Shown: positions 29,727 through 40,879 of the stretch, piece after piece
Position numbering within the stretch: the first letter of the stretch is position 1
Layout of the letters: each line of letters begins with the position of its first letter
Source: Dama dama
Lineage: Eukaryota > Chordata > Mammalia > Artiodactyla > Cervidae
Assembly: GCF_033118175.1 (NCBI RefSeq)
Contig: NC_083698.1
Coordinates: 73,563,001 to 73,627,000, forward strand
Direction of reading: 5' to 3'
DNA: 64,000 nt
The notes under the pieces: model-generated
The model's input: the letters and a program-made list of their open reading frames with translations, nothing else
Database searches by the model: none
Told to the model about the DNA's origin: nothing
Program-made: the position numbers and the translations under genes

Positions 29727-30659
29727 GTGAGAACAGCCATCTCCAGGAGCAGCAGGCCTGCGGTGGGAAGCCTGGGGAGTGACCCGCCACCAGCCGCCTG
29801 CCCCGTCTTCACCCCCACAGTCCCGTCCTCTGCTGCCGGCCCGGCCCGGCCCGGCCTTCCTCCCTCTGAGACCCTTGGGCCTCAGAGGAGGCCTGGGCTC
29901 TGGCCGGGCCCCCCCGAGGGCCCGTCCCTGCGTGTTGGGTCTGTGTCTGAGCTGCCTGCCGGCCGGGCCGCACTTCCATGTATCTGTCCAGGTGTTGGTC
30001 GGCACCTCTGTGGCCTCGTTGTTGTCCTGAATCCTCTGAGCACCCGTTCTGTGTTGGGAGAGAGGGAGGCGAGAGGAGGCTCCGGACACGCTGGCTGGTG
30101 GCCGCCCGCTTGGGCACGAAGGAAGGGTGGGCAGGGCTGGGGGCGTGCTGCCGCTCCGAGGGTCTATCGGCGACCCTGAGGCCTCGGGACAGGGCAGGCC
30201 TAGTGGGGACAACGTCCCCCAGGTGGGGCTGCCGCCCCCTCGCTCTCCTGTGGCTTGTCTGTCGCCCGCGATGCCGGCGCGGGAGCGTCTGTGGTCGTCC
30301 TCGTTGTCCGTTTGCATCAGCACCCGCCCCCTCCTGTTACCTTGCTGTGATACTGTGCTGCCGGGCCGGGGGGCATGTTGTCACACCAATACTAATAGGA
30401 CGTGTCCTGTCGCACGCCTGGCCGGGCACCCGGAAGGCCCCGCTGGGGTTTTCCAAGGAGAAAGGAGGCAAATGCTTTTCCCAATGTCAATCGGTCTCCA
30501 TCTTGTTTTCACGCTCCTGTGAAAGGGGTTCTGGAACCATCCGTCACCTAAACTTTGACTCTAATCTTCTTCTGCTTCCTTTGTCTCTTCTCTTCCCTCA
30601 CCTCGCCCACCCCTCGTCTGTGTCCGCCCCTCCCCTCGTCTCTAACCCGGTGCTAACAG
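29727..30659 (+). other. CAMK2B: CAMK2B intron 12, CpG-rich
   Basis: An intron of about 930 bp whose 29,810-30,440 part is visibly CpG-rich and includes a CCGGC/GGCCC tandem at about 29,837-29,856. No exon was recognised. The 3' part is pyrimidine-rich, leading into the exon 13 acceptor. Confidence 0.8.
29810..30440. promoter_or_regulatory. Candidate intragenic CpG island
   Basis: Dense CG dinucleotides (for example GGCCCGGCCCGGCCCGGCC, GATGCCGGCGCGGGAGCGTC and GGTCTATCGGCGACC) contrast with the CpG-poor neighbouring introns. It could be an orphan CpG island or alternative promoter. The call is visual; no observed/expected ratio was computed. Confidence 0.55.
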
Positions 30660-30734
30660 TGGGCAGACAGACCACCGCTCCGGCCACAATGTCCACCGCG
30701 GCCTCCGGCACCACCATGGGGCTGGTGGAACAAG
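30660..30734 (+). CDS. CAMK2B: CAMK2B exon 13: variable linker cassette (25 codons)
   Basis: This exon encodes VGRQTTAPATMSTAASGTTM and GLVEQ, the Ser/Thr-rich start of the beta-specific linker, in the region that contacts F-actin. Its 75 bp with phase 1 on both sides allow in-frame skipping; forms lacking this segment (such as the early beta-e type) are known in mammals. The donor CAAG|GTAGAC is weak. The acceptor is GCTAACAG. Confidence 0.97.
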
Positions 30735-33700
30735 GTAGACGTCCCGCCTGTCGGCATGCAGCTCCCCTCGCTGCACGCAGCCGCCAGCAGGGCCTTGAGA
30801 GCCACCCCAGAGGCCCCGGGAGCCCCTGCTCCCGCCGTGGACACGCCCACAGAGCCCCCACCCTGGGCAGGGAGCCAGCATCCATGTCCCAGCAGCCTCA
30901 CCTGTAATAGGAGGGGCCAGCTGAGGTGACCCCCGAGCCATGTCACCCTGCGTGCATTTGACTGAATTCCCCAGTCCTGATTCCTGAGTCTGGGGGTCGG
31001 GAGACCCCCCACTCCACTTCTGGTCTGAGCCCTTTGCTCTCTGAGGCTCACTCCCCACTTATCCGTCAAGACCCTATTTAGAAAGACAAGGAGCCTCTTT
31101 TCTGGGGCTGCTGCTGGGGGGGTTGAATCCCGAATGGGAGCCCTGGGGAGAAGGGCATGGGCAGAGACTGTGCCCCATGAAAGCCCACTCGCCACCCCAT
31201 CCACCCCGGACTTGGCCTCTACCTGCCCTCAGGAACGTGCCCTGTGCTCCCGGCCGCTCATACGGAGCCAGTGGTCCGTACTGAGTCTCAAACACGTATG
31301 TCTGCCCTGTGAGTCTCAAGACGTGGCCCTTGGCCTCCCAGGGAATGACTTTAAAGACCTCCTCTTGGTTTCCTTCTATGAGGCCCCTCACCTCGTCCCC
31401 AGCCCATGAGGGGAGAGGCAGAGTCTGCCCATCTACCGCCCCTGTCTTTGAAGGGCAGACTTTCCAGGGAGTCACCCGACTGTGACCTTGGCCAGACCCT
31501 ATAAGGCTAGTGAACCCCAAGACCTCCTAGGAAGCCCATGGCCCCAGCCCAAGCTGAGGGTGGCACGAACTTAGCAGGGCGGAGCTGCAGCTGAGGGCCA
31601 ACCAGGTGCTCCCCAGACAGGGTTGTGTGGCTAGAAGAAGCCCTCTCTTCCTGCCACTGCCTCAAGTGTCCGCGGGGACAGGGCAGATGCCCAGCTGCTC
31701 CTAGGCCTAGGCCCTTTCTTCCCTACATGTCCAGCCCGGCTCTTTTCCCCTGACCCTGCAGGATGCGCAGGCCTGCCTGCCCACCCAGAGGACCCCAAGT
31801 GCTGCCTCCTGGGGTGCTCAACGCAGGGCCATCCTGGGTAGGAGGGTCCACGCTCCTCCTGTGAGCCCAGTGGACAGGTCCAGAGGGCCGGCCTTCGGGG
31901 GCTATCCTGAGTCAGCTTCATTTTCTGGGCCTTTCTGGAGCACCTGGGGGGAGGGAGGGCAGAGGGGCAGGGAACGGTGAGACTAGGGGCTCCTGGTGAA
32001 GACTGAGGGCGGTGAGTGAGGCAGGCGCCTCTGAGCCGCTCTCTGCCCGGGGCTCCCGCCTGCACTGCCCGCTGCCTGCAAGTGGATGTGGGGCGTCGGT
32101 GCATGAGGCCGCGAGCATGTGCGGCTCCGCCCTGGGCGCCAGGGGCCGCTGTGTCCTGCGGTGGTCCGTGCATGTGGACGGAGCCCAGCATGGCTGTCCG
32201 TGAGTGACGAGCTAGGGGACGAGGTAACGGCTGGGCCCTGTGGGCTGAGCCCTCACCCCCGCTAGGGCAGCCCACCTCAGCCAATGTGCTGGACCCAGGA
32301 GACATGGCGGGTGAGGGGGCTCAGTCCCAGGGACATTGCTTCTCTGTGGATGATGGCCTCTGGGGTGACATAGAGCACTCGGCCAGTGGAAGACTGGGTG
32401 TCTGTAGATCTTTTGCAGTTCATCAAAGCATCCTGGTTGGTCCCACTTGGCCTTCACCGAGAGGAGACCCAGGCAAACTGCTGGGGTGCAGTGACGGCGT
32501 GGCCCTGAGGACCCGGGGCGGGGTAGGCCAGAGGGCCGCTGTTTGTCTCCCCGGGGGTCTAGGGTTCCTGGTTGGTTCACCTCAGTTCCCGCCGCATAGT
32601 AATGAATTTGACTTGAGAAGACACGAAGAAACTCCCTATGCCTTCAACCACTAGTGTAAATGGAAGTCAACAGGGTCCTGGTTAATCTCAGCCAGAGATG
32701 TGAATTTCTAGGGAACGTGGAGGCCAGGAGCTGTGGTCAGGATGGGGGCAGCTGTGTATCCAGACACGGAGGTCTGGGGATTCCCAGGGAGGAGCATGTG
32801 GGAGTCAGTTCAAAGAACAGGTGTCTGCTGCAGGCTTCCCAGAGCCTGGGCCGTGGTGTGGTCTGTGTCCCCAGAGGGATGGCTTTTAGGGAGCAGAACT
32901 GGTACTGTCTTGAATAGCATGGTCTGGAGTGTGGGTTCTGACAGAATCAGGGACTGAAGGGGACCCTCCTAAGACCCAGGGCTGTCCCAGGGTCTCCATC
33001 TGCCTCCACCCAGGCTCTGATGCACGGGCCCCCTTTCCTGCCCAAGGGGAAGCCCAAGGCACAGCTGATTCCACCTCCACCAGGGCCCTGAGCAGGCCCT
33101 GGCTGGACTTCTCAGACTGCCACTGGCCTGTGCTGGTTTTGAAGAGCTGGCCGGGAGTGCCGCTGATCACTGCTATGTGGCACTGGGAGGTGACTCTCCC
33201 CAGACTGCCCACCCTAAGTTGGGAGCTGGAGGTCAGTTTGCTCACCTGCTCAGCTCTCACGACAAGTGCCTTCAAGATGGGGTGGGCGCCACTTTCCTCC
33301 AGGCCTGTCTGGCCAGCTGGTTGGCCAGCACAGACAGGGTCCCTGGGCTCTTCGACCACAGCAGGACTCCCACTTCAGGGGCGGTGGCACCCTCCCTGCG
33401 CACTGGAGGTGGGGAAGGGAGCAGAGAGGTGAGGTCAGCAGGAGTGTCCTGCTGCTCAGGAGTCAGGCTTTTGGCCCCGGAGGCTCAGGAGTTCCTACAT
33501 CTGACGGGCTTGGAGGTTCCTCCGTGGTGAGTTACAGGGAGGCAGACGTGGCTGCCACCAGGGGAGGTTTTCCAGCGTCTCCCCCGTAGAAGTGAGATGT
33601 GGCCCCAGACGCCTGCAGGGCAGGGCTGCCCAGGCATCAGGGTGTGATCCTGAGACCAGCCTCACCAAGTGAGGCCTCTCCCTTGGGAGGATGAACTGCA

Positions 33701-34070
33701 GAGTGGCCAGGCTGGGGGGACAAGGAAAGGCCCATGGTCCCTTCACTCACTGGGATCCTGTGGTGCTTCTCAGGGGGTGAGGCCCGCCAGATAAGAGGTG
33801 AGGCCAGGAGTCCGGCTTTTCATTAAACTTTGCCCCGTGGATCCTAGGAGGAAAACGAGGGTATTGGGGGGCTACTGGGGAGGAAGCCTGGGGACTGAAG
33901 CTGCGCCCAGTGTTAGCGGTTCTCTGATGACCCCACAGGGCCCTCTGGCTGGGGACAGTCATCTGTGTCCCCATACAAAGTCCAGAGGCCACCTGGACAG
34001 GAAAAGGCCATCAGCAGGTGGGGGCCCAGCAGCCGGGGACTGGGCTGGCCACCCTACTGGGGACCTTGAT

Positions 34071-34216
34071 TAGTGGTTCTCAAACTGAAACAGCATCAGG
34101 ATCCCCCAGAGCAAATGAACAATTAAACTGAGCCCACCCAGGAAGTCTGGGGCTGGCCCAGGCTATGTGATGCAGATGTTGCTGGTGGGGAGTGGGCCCA
34201 TTTTGATAACCGCTGC
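34071..34216. mobile_element. hAT-Charlie MITE fragment, MER5A-like
   Basis: TAGTGGTTCTCAAACTG at one end, AGGAAGTCTGGGG and GATGCAGATGTTGCTGGTGG inside, and TTGATAACCGCTG at the other end follow the layout of MER5A, a short non-autonomous DNA transposon. Diverged. Confidence 0.65.
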
Positions 34217-34577
34217 ATCCCTCTGGGTCTGAGTGCCTGTCTTTCTGATGTGCCGTCGGAGTCAGTGGTCTCCGGGGATGTCCCCAGCAGCAAATTGCCC
34301 CCCGCAGACCTGCTGGGGCTCCCCGGTCCCTCTAAGCAGGCAGCCCCCACTTCAGGGCTGGTTAGCCAGAGCTTTCGGAGCCGGCCATCGGGGCTGTGCC
34401 ACCTTCTTCCGGGGCAAGGGACCCTGCCCTTGGGCGTCTGACCCGGGCTGCTTCTCTAACCTGCACCGGCCGTCCTGGGGCACCGCTTGGCATAAGCGTG
34501 GGCAGGGCGGGCGAGGCAGGAGCCGCTGAATCCCGGGCTGCAGACTTGCGCTCCCTGCCTGAACCTCCACAAATCTT

Positions 34578-34650
34578 GTTTTCTCTCTCTCTCCCTTCCT
34601 TCCTCATTCCCTCTCTTCCCCTCCTCACCTTTCCTTTTCCATAAGGTAAG
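34578..34650 (+). promoter_or_regulatory. Recursive-splice-like site (polypyrimidine + AAG|GTAAGC)
   Basis: A pyrimidine-dominated run of about 60 nt (34,578-34,640) leads to ATAAG immediately followed by GTAAGC, so a 3' splice site abuts a 5' splice site at 34,645/34,646. Sequence pattern only; use is not shown. Confidence 0.4.
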
Positions 34651-35673
34651 CTGACTTCTTCTTCTTCTTCTTTTTTTTTTTTTTTTTTAAGTTCTATAAT
34701 TAAAACTACCCCTGTGAAGGGGCAGGCGCTGGAGGCTGAGGACTTGTGGGGGTGTGGCAGGTCAGGGCCTCACAAGTCAGTGCACAGAGAGGCGGAGTTG
34801 CAGAGCGGGCCATCCTGACCTCTTGGGTGGGGTGGAAGGTTGGGGTGAGATGGGCTGTCTGCTGTGCATCTGAGAGGTGGTGAGACCCTGGGGTGTAGGT
34901 GGTCTTTTGGACCCTCCCCCAGGCGTGTCCTCCTCTTGCCCTCACTCAGAGCTCAAAGTCCTTGGTGGATGGGCACGGAGGCCTGTCAGTGCTGCCAGAG
35001 CAAGGCCAAGAAGTGGCCCAAGGCCGGGGCTGCCGGTGGGGCTAGGAGGGAAAGCGAGGCTGCCCTGTGTGTGTGCTCTGAACCAAGAGGCATGGCCTGG
35101 GGCCTGGCCATAGGGGCAGAGCTCTGAGCGCTGTCTGCTGAGGGAGGGGGTCTGGGAGGCTGAGAGCAGGCAGGCACCTGGGCTTGGGACAAGTCCCTTC
35201 CTATGTGGGTGGCCAGCTACAGCCTGCTTATCCCTGCCTGAGGACATGGAGAATCACTGGGAGGTGCCCGCCACCCCAACCTGTTGCCCTGTCCTGCGTT
35301 TTCATCTGGGGTGAGGGCAGTGCCTGCCCTCCTTTTGGGGGATCCCATGGTCTCAGGTGGGAGAAGTCTTGTTGTCCTCCGAGGTCATGGGCGCGGGCTG
35401 GGGGAAGCCCCTGTCCTGGGGACAAGGGTCCTCAGGCAGCCCTGGCCAGGCTGCCCACAGGGTGGCCCTGCTCAGCATTGGGTACAGACCCGCTCTGTCC
35501 CCAGCGGGCCCCAAGTGGCAGAAGCCACCCAGCCTTGGGACCTGGGGTGGCCCGCTCACTCAATCTTGGGGACCTGGGCTCCTTGCAGGCGCCCAAGGTT
35601 GCCTCACGGCAAGGGGGTGGGCTGCAGTGGGAGCCAGGCCCCTCACTCACCATGTCTGTTTCCTCCAATGCAG

Positions 35674-35714
35674 CAGCCAAGAGTTTACTCAACAAGAAAG
35701 CAGATGGAGTTAAG
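35674..35714 (+). CDS. CAMK2B: CAMK2B exon 14: linker (AKSLLNKKADGVK)
   Basis: This exon encodes AAKSLLNKKADGVK, the lysine-containing linker segment conserved in CaMKII beta, delta and gamma. It is 41 bp, entering in phase 1 and leaving in phase 0. The acceptor is TCCAATGCAG and the strong donor GTTAAG|GTAAGG. Confidence 0.97.
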
Positions 35715-35870
35715 GTAAGGCACTGGCTCGGCCCAGGGGGCAGTGGTTGGCCCCCTGCCCCAGCCTGCGGCGTGGCCCAGCCCCCAAAGCTCCTCTGGGC
35801 CTCCCCTGTCTCGAGGAAGGGGTGTGAGCCCTCATTCTCTCCCTAATGGCCTCTCTTCCTCTCTCTGCAG

Positions 35871-35942
35871 CCCCAGACGAATAGCACCAAAAACAGTGCC
35901 GCTGCCACCAGCCCCAAGGGGACGCTTCCTCCAGCCGCCTTG
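35871..35942 (+). CDS. CAMK2B: CAMK2B exon 15: linker (24 codons)
   Basis: This exon encodes PQTNSTKNSAAATSPKGTLP and PAAL, a Ser/Thr/Pro-rich linker part. It is 72 bp and phase 0 on both sides, so it can be skipped in frame. The acceptor is TCTCTCTGCAG and the donor GCCTTG|GTACTG is weak. Confidence 0.97.
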
Positions 35943-37405
35943 GTACTGAACCCCTCTGGCCCTCACTTCCTGGCCATCCTCTCCTGTGCCCCGGCTGTGT
36001 GGTGGCCACTGTCAGGAGGCCTGGGGTAAAGCCAGGGTCTGGCTCCCAGCCTGTCTCTTGACAGATAACACCTAGCCTTTCTAGCCCCTCTGCCCTGGGA
36101 TGTGGGGGTGAGGGAAGACCCCAGTTCATGCAGTGCCAGGGAACCCATCTTGGATGCAGCGGGCAGGCCCCTGCTGACTTGTGGTCAGCAGTGGGAACCA
36201 TCAGGGGTCCAGTGAGACTGAGACCCAGGGTCCGGGCATCAACCTGGATTGGTTCCTCTGCCCTCAGGAGGCTGGCCGGGAACTCAGCGGGGGCTGGCTC
36301 TGCAGGGGGAGTGGTTCAGGCTGCGGGTGGGGACAGACTGCCAGCCCCTCTCCTGGGTGCTGCAGGGATGCAGTGTCTGGGAGGGGCGGGTTTTGGTTTC
36401 TCCCTAGGGAGAATGGATGAGCCTGGCTTTAGCTTCAGAGCCCGCCCAGTGATCTGGAGGGATACAGGGGCCCCTTGGCTTTCCCCCGTCACAGCCTAGC
36501 AGTGGCTGTCGGGTCTAGGGCAGTGGCAGCCATGGTGTTCCCCATCAGAGTCCGTGTCCTACGGGGCCGAGGTGGGTACAGGGAGACACGCTTCTATGGC
36601 TGTGCAGCCCTGTGGCTGCCGGGAGGGTTCAGGGTTTCCCCTGATGGGGAGGGGTGGGTAGACATGAGACCACAGGGACCCACCAGCTCCAGCTTTCATC
36701 TGGAGGGTCCTGTCCAGGGGACGGAGCCGCTGGTGCAGGGCTGTGGCCAGTAGCATGGCCCTCCTGCCCAAGTGTCTCGTGTAGAGCAGGCAATCCCAAG
36801 AGGTTGCGGTTTGCTGGTCCACAGGTCCCGAGTTTGCTGAAAGTACACTTGGTGGCCCCACGGGCCTCAGGCCCTGCTTCTGGGACTGAGCCCTGGACTG
36901 CCCGTGGGGAGGCTAGCTTTGCCAAACGGAGATCCACAGCGAGTGCAGGTGTGGGGAGTGGCCTTGGCCCAGGAGGGGAGGGTCCCACACGCCGGCCTTG
37001 CAGCCAGCCCCATCTCGGACCCGTCCATCCCACGTGCCACCCCCACTCCATGACCTCTTCGAACCTGTGCCCTGCCCATGCCGGGCAGGGGGTCCAGCAG
37101 CAAAAGCAGAGGGCAGAGCGCCCGAGGAAGGGACCCCAGCGTGCGGCTCTCACCCCTGCCCTCAGCCCCACTCTCTCCATAGGCCTCCGGCCGCTGGTGC
37201 CCTGGAGGCTCCGGGCTGGTCTGCTTGTTCCATCCACATTGCCCCAGGTCCCTCTCCAGCTGCTCCGCTCCCTGCTGGCCATCTGCCTCCATCCTGCTCT
37301 GCTGCTACCCTCTTCTCTCCTCCCCCAGGCTCCTGCCGGGGCGCCTCTGCTCTCCTCCTCTTCTCACTGCACTCTTTCCTTCCTCTGTGCTTCCTTCTTC
37401 TGTAG
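35943..37405 (+). other. CAMK2B: CAMK2B intron 15
   Basis: No other exon was recognised in about 1.46 kb. The last ~110 bp before exon 16 are pyrimidine-rich with several CTCTTCT/CTCCTCTTCTC clusters, typical PTB-family binding sequence. A 353-codon plus-strand open frame crossing 36,654-37,715 is not a gene; see rejected items. Confidence 0.85.
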
Positions 37406-37450
37406 GAGCCTCAAACCACCGTCATTCATAACCCAGTGGACGGGATCAAG
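37406..37450 (+). CDS. CAMK2B: CAMK2B exon 16: linker cassette (15 codons)
   Basis: This exon encodes EPQTTVIHNPVDGIK, the 15-residue segment present in beta and absent from the beta-prime type isoform in other mammals. It is 45 bp and phase 0/0. The acceptor is CCTTCTTCTGTAG and the donor ATCAAG|GTACTG is weak, fitting cassette use. Confidence 0.97.
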
Positions 37451-39084
37451 GTACTGCGCGTTCCTCGCCACCCTCTCGGGGGCGTCTGCTCAGCCGGGAG
37501 GCAGACCCCCGGCCCTGGGGAAGGTCTGGGATGTTGACCCTGGGGAAGCATTTGTGCCGAGACAGGTGTACTGTGACCCGCCCCCCCTCGAGGCAGGACA
37601 GAGCCCCCAAGTCCACGGGCTGCTCCTTTGGGGAAAAGCCCCAGGTGCTGCCCTTGGAGGCACGGTTGTACCAAGTCCCCGGCAGACACAAGAGCCTGGG
37701 CTTCCTCCCTCCTGAGCAGGGTCCGCTTCTCAGACCCTCTCCGTCCTGCCCTGGGGGTGGCCAGGCCCAGCCTGGTCAGGAGCAGCCGAAGGCAGGGACC
37801 GCTTCAGAGGCTCAGGGTGCCAGAAAGAGCCTGGGTGTCCTTCGCAGCGTGCGGCCAAGGTCTGGGTGTTCCAGGGGAGAAGGGCCGAAGGGGGCTGCCC
37901 TGTGTGCCCCCCGAGTGTGGGGCCAGGAGGAGGGGGGCAGCACAGACCCTCCTGCCCTCACCTGTTGCTCACCTCTGCCCGCCGCGCCCAGTGCTTCCCG
38001 CTGAGCTGACCCCTCCCCTGCTCCTCCTCTCTGCTCTGGCATCAGCTCCCATCCCATCAGCATCTTCACTCTGCGGCCAGGGAAGGGGCTGGCTTTCTGG
38101 GGTGGTGGGAGAGCTGGGTGGGGAGCCCAGCTGCATTTCTAGGACCTCACTACCTTACCCCCACCCAGACTCCCCCTGGGCCTGAGATCCTCAAAGGGTC
38201 CCCACATATCCTGGCCACAGACCAGGACGGGGGTGCTATGGGCCACTGCATTTGAGCTGACCCAGCCTCGAGGTACTAGGAAGAGCCTGGGCATCCACTG
38301 TGACTCAGGCCAGGGATAGGTGTTCCTAGGACCCAGTGTCTGGGGTTGAGGGCCCTGCTTTCCCTGCATGGGGCCTTGAGACAACATTCTGTGATGTGGG
38401 CCCTGATCTTACAACCTGTAGATGCCCCATTTCTGGCCCAGGGCCCAGAGCAGTGTCTAGTAAGGAGGTTGGTTGGGGGGGAGGTTCCTTGGGGACCCTG
38501 TTAAGATGTTTCTTCTGAGAAGCAACCAAGCTTTCTGGGAACTCGGTCACAGGTGGACGGCATCTGGTTTTGTATCTGAAGGGCAACAAGCCAGGGGTGA
38601 GGGAGGAGATGCTGGGGCTACCTCTCTGCCCTTCAGGCCACCTGAGAGGTAAAGCCAGGCCTGGCTGGATGGCCCAGGCCTGGGGAGGAGGTATGGTGCT
38701 GCCGCACTCTGACTGGCCAGGTCAAGTTTCCTGAGGAAAGCTACTGGAAGCTCTGCCCTGCCTGCCAAAGTGGGCAGGCTGTGGATGCTTTCCTGCTTCC
38801 CTAGGAGTCTTGGAATTAAAAAAAAAAAAAAAACCCAAAACAGTTTTTATCTTGTTCAAGAGTGTCTTCTGAGCATGCTAATCTTTCCACTGGGTGTGTC
38901 TTGTTGGCAGAAGGGGAGTTGGGGTCCTCAGCTGTTGGGGACGTGGGTGGCTCAGCCTGGAAATGGGTGACCCCTGGGCCTGGCATGAAGCTCTGTTGCT
39001 GCCAGTGGGTTTCTGGGAGTGGGGCCTGGGCCCCGCGGGGGCAAAGGCCACATCCTGACCTGCTGCCTCCCTGTGTCTCCCCAG
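37451..39084 (+). other. CAMK2B: CAMK2B intron 16
   Basis: About 1.6 kb of mostly unique GC-rich sequence with an A-run at about 38,817-38,833. No exon was recognised. Confidence 0.85.
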
Positions 39085-39133
39085 GAATCATCCGACAGCA
39101 CCCATACCACCATAGAGGATGAAGACACAAAAG
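39085..39133 (+). CDS. CAMK2B: CAMK2B exon 17: linker (acidic IEDEDTK)
   Basis: This exon encodes ESSDSTHTTIEDEDTK plus the first base of an Ala codon. The acidic IEDED segment precedes the proline-rich repeats or, if exons 18-20 are skipped, joins directly to the association domain as ...K-A-R-K-Q. It is 49 bp. The donor AAAG|GTATCC is weak. From memory, human has SANTT...DAK here, so H and T are substitutions. Confidence 0.97.
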
Positions 39134-40452
39134 GTATCCAACCTCCCCACCTGTGGGGCTGGTGGGCGGGCCACTGGCGGGTGGGGAGCTGGGACAGCAA
39201 AGGCCACATCTTGCTGACTTGTTGATGAGGGGCTGACTTGTTCAGGGCTACAGCCCCACCTGAGCCTGGGTATGGACTGGCGCTGGGCGGTCTTGGGCAG
39301 AGCATCCAAGCAGAGCCTGGCAGACCTGAGCACCCTGACCAGCGAGGAAGCCACTGCCCGGGATGGGATGGTTCTCTGCAGGGGCCCCCAAGTTGCTCCG
39401 GGAGCTGTGCACCCAGTTTCTATGGTTGAATTTGCTGTTTCTTCTCTCAAAGGTCCTTAAACCTGTGCCTACCCAGCTGGCAGTTGATACGCGGATGGGC
39501 AGCAAGGGGCATTTCCTGGGCTCATTGCTGGGGGGCAGGTTGCGGAGACATGTGCCCTGTTCCCCACTCAGGGATCCCAGGCTGAGCTGGCTCTGGCTCT
39601 GTCTGTGCCCCACCAATGCCCCAGGGTGCCTGGTGCTGTGTGCTCACCCTGGCACCCCTCTTCCACCCTCAGCTTTCTCAGCTGCCCCAGGGAGGGATCT
39701 GGTCTCCATTCCATCTAGGCCAGGTGACCGGCCCCCACCTGGGGAGCCCGCCTCTCGGCCTCACTCTGTGTAGATGAGCACTGAGCTGGCGGTGGCCGCT
39801 CTGCCAGTTTGGGAGATGCAGTGATCCTGTCCTGAGTATGCCCCCTGCCCTAGAGTGGAAGCGAACGAGTGCAAGGCTTTGGTCTCTGGATGTAGGGCGA
39901 GTGGACATTTGTGTGATTTCCCCAGACTGCGGGCCCTGAGCCATCGGCATGGAGCTTGGAGGTCACACAGATCTCCCCCAGGCCCTGTTCTTGGACGTCT
40001 GCCCTCACCCCAACCGGGCGGGGGCCTGAGACGGCCTGAGACTGCAAGAGCCCGGGGGAGAGGGCCAGCCAGCCAGCCTCATGCCAGCCCCTTGTCTGGC
40101 TGGGAGATGGTCAGCAAATGCCTGAGGGGCCTTATGGGGCAGGGGCCAGGGGCATCTCAGCCTCAGCTATGCCATCTGTCATGTACAGAGAAGCCCCAGT
40201 GGGCTCAGGCCTGCCCTCTGCTGTTCCCGGCGGGCACTGTACACAACCCTCCAGCCTTGCAGGTGGCCCCGTGTCTTCCTCACACACCTGCTGTGATCTC
40301 ACAGCCCTGGGCACACGGGGGTGATGGTGCCCCAGGAGCCCTGGACCCCATCGTGTGATTCTCTAGCTTAGCCTCCTCTCATCCTCCTGCACCCCCTCGT
40401 CTCTCCTGCGTGTGCTCACCTGTCTGTGTTCATGTCTCGTCTGTCTGCCCAG
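39134..40452 (+). other. CAMK2B: CAMK2B intron 17
   Basis: About 1.3 kb. The last ~60 bp (TCTCCTGCGTGTGCTCACCT and on to TCATGTCTCGTCTG) are closely similar to the sequence just before exon 20, part of the duplicated unit. No other exon. Confidence 0.85.
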
Positions 40453-40566
40453 CCCCCAGGGTCCCTGACATCCTGAGCTCCGTGAGGAGGGGCTCGGGGA
40501 CCCCAGAAGCCGAGGGCTCCCCGCCCTGCCCGTCTCCGGCTCCCATTAGCCCCCTGCCCGCCCCAT
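40453..40566 (+). CDS. CAMK2B: CAMK2B exon 18: proline-rich repeat 1
   Basis: This exon encodes APRVPDILSSVRRGSGTPEA, then EGSPPCPSPAPISPLPAP. The proline-rich part fits SH3-ligand-like sequence, and RRGSG is a basophilic kinase consensus. It is 114 bp, phase 1 on both sides, with donor CCAT|GTAAGT. Such repeats are included in the muscle-enriched beta-M type isoform in other mammals. Confidence 0.96.
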
Positions 40567-40879
40567 GTAAGTAGCCGGGCCCTGCTGCTGTGGGGGTCTC
40601 CTGGAGGGGCCTGCAGCTTCTCTGAGGGGACGCTCGAGGGCCAAGGGCCAGTCGAGCTCGGGCACCAGCCTGCCCCTCACAGCCCCCCAAAGCAGCTCCC
40701 CAGCACCTCTGCCCCTCAAGCCCGCCTCCATGCGGGCCTTCTCCACTGGCCTGGGGGTCTCAGGGCCGGGGCTCCTTGGTGCTGAGACAGGCCCTGGGGC
40801 GGGAGAGAGCGGGAGGCCTGCTTCCTCTCCACCAGTCTGGCCCGCCTCCTCCTCACGTATCTGCTCCTGTCCACCCCAG
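40567..40879 (+). other. CAMK2B: CAMK2B intron 18 (duplicated unit)
   Basis: A 313-bp intron. It starts GTAAGTAG, as do introns 19 and 20, and ends CTGTCCACCCCAG, close to the end of intron 19, in keeping with origin by tandem duplication. Confidence 0.85.

Larger units (their letters stand above)
30735..35673 (+). other. CAMK2B: CAMK2B intron 13
   Basis: No coding exon was recognised in 4.9 kb. It contains an hAT-type (MER5A-like) fragment at 34,071-34,216, a recursive-splice-like acceptor/donor junction at 34,645/34,646 after a long pyrimidine tract, and a (CTT)n/dT run at 34,655-34,688. Confidence 0.85.

Noticed and set aside
30735..35673. A CAMK2-type nuclear-localisation cassette (KKRKSSSS) in intron 13
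   Set aside because: No such peptide was seen in any plus-strand frame, consistent with CaMKII beta lacking this exon.
36654..37715. 353-codon plus-strand open frame spanning intron 15 and exon 16
   Set aside because: It crosses exon 16 in a different frame from the true EPQTTVIHNPVDGIK reading and consists of intronic Pro/Ser/Leu-rich sequence.
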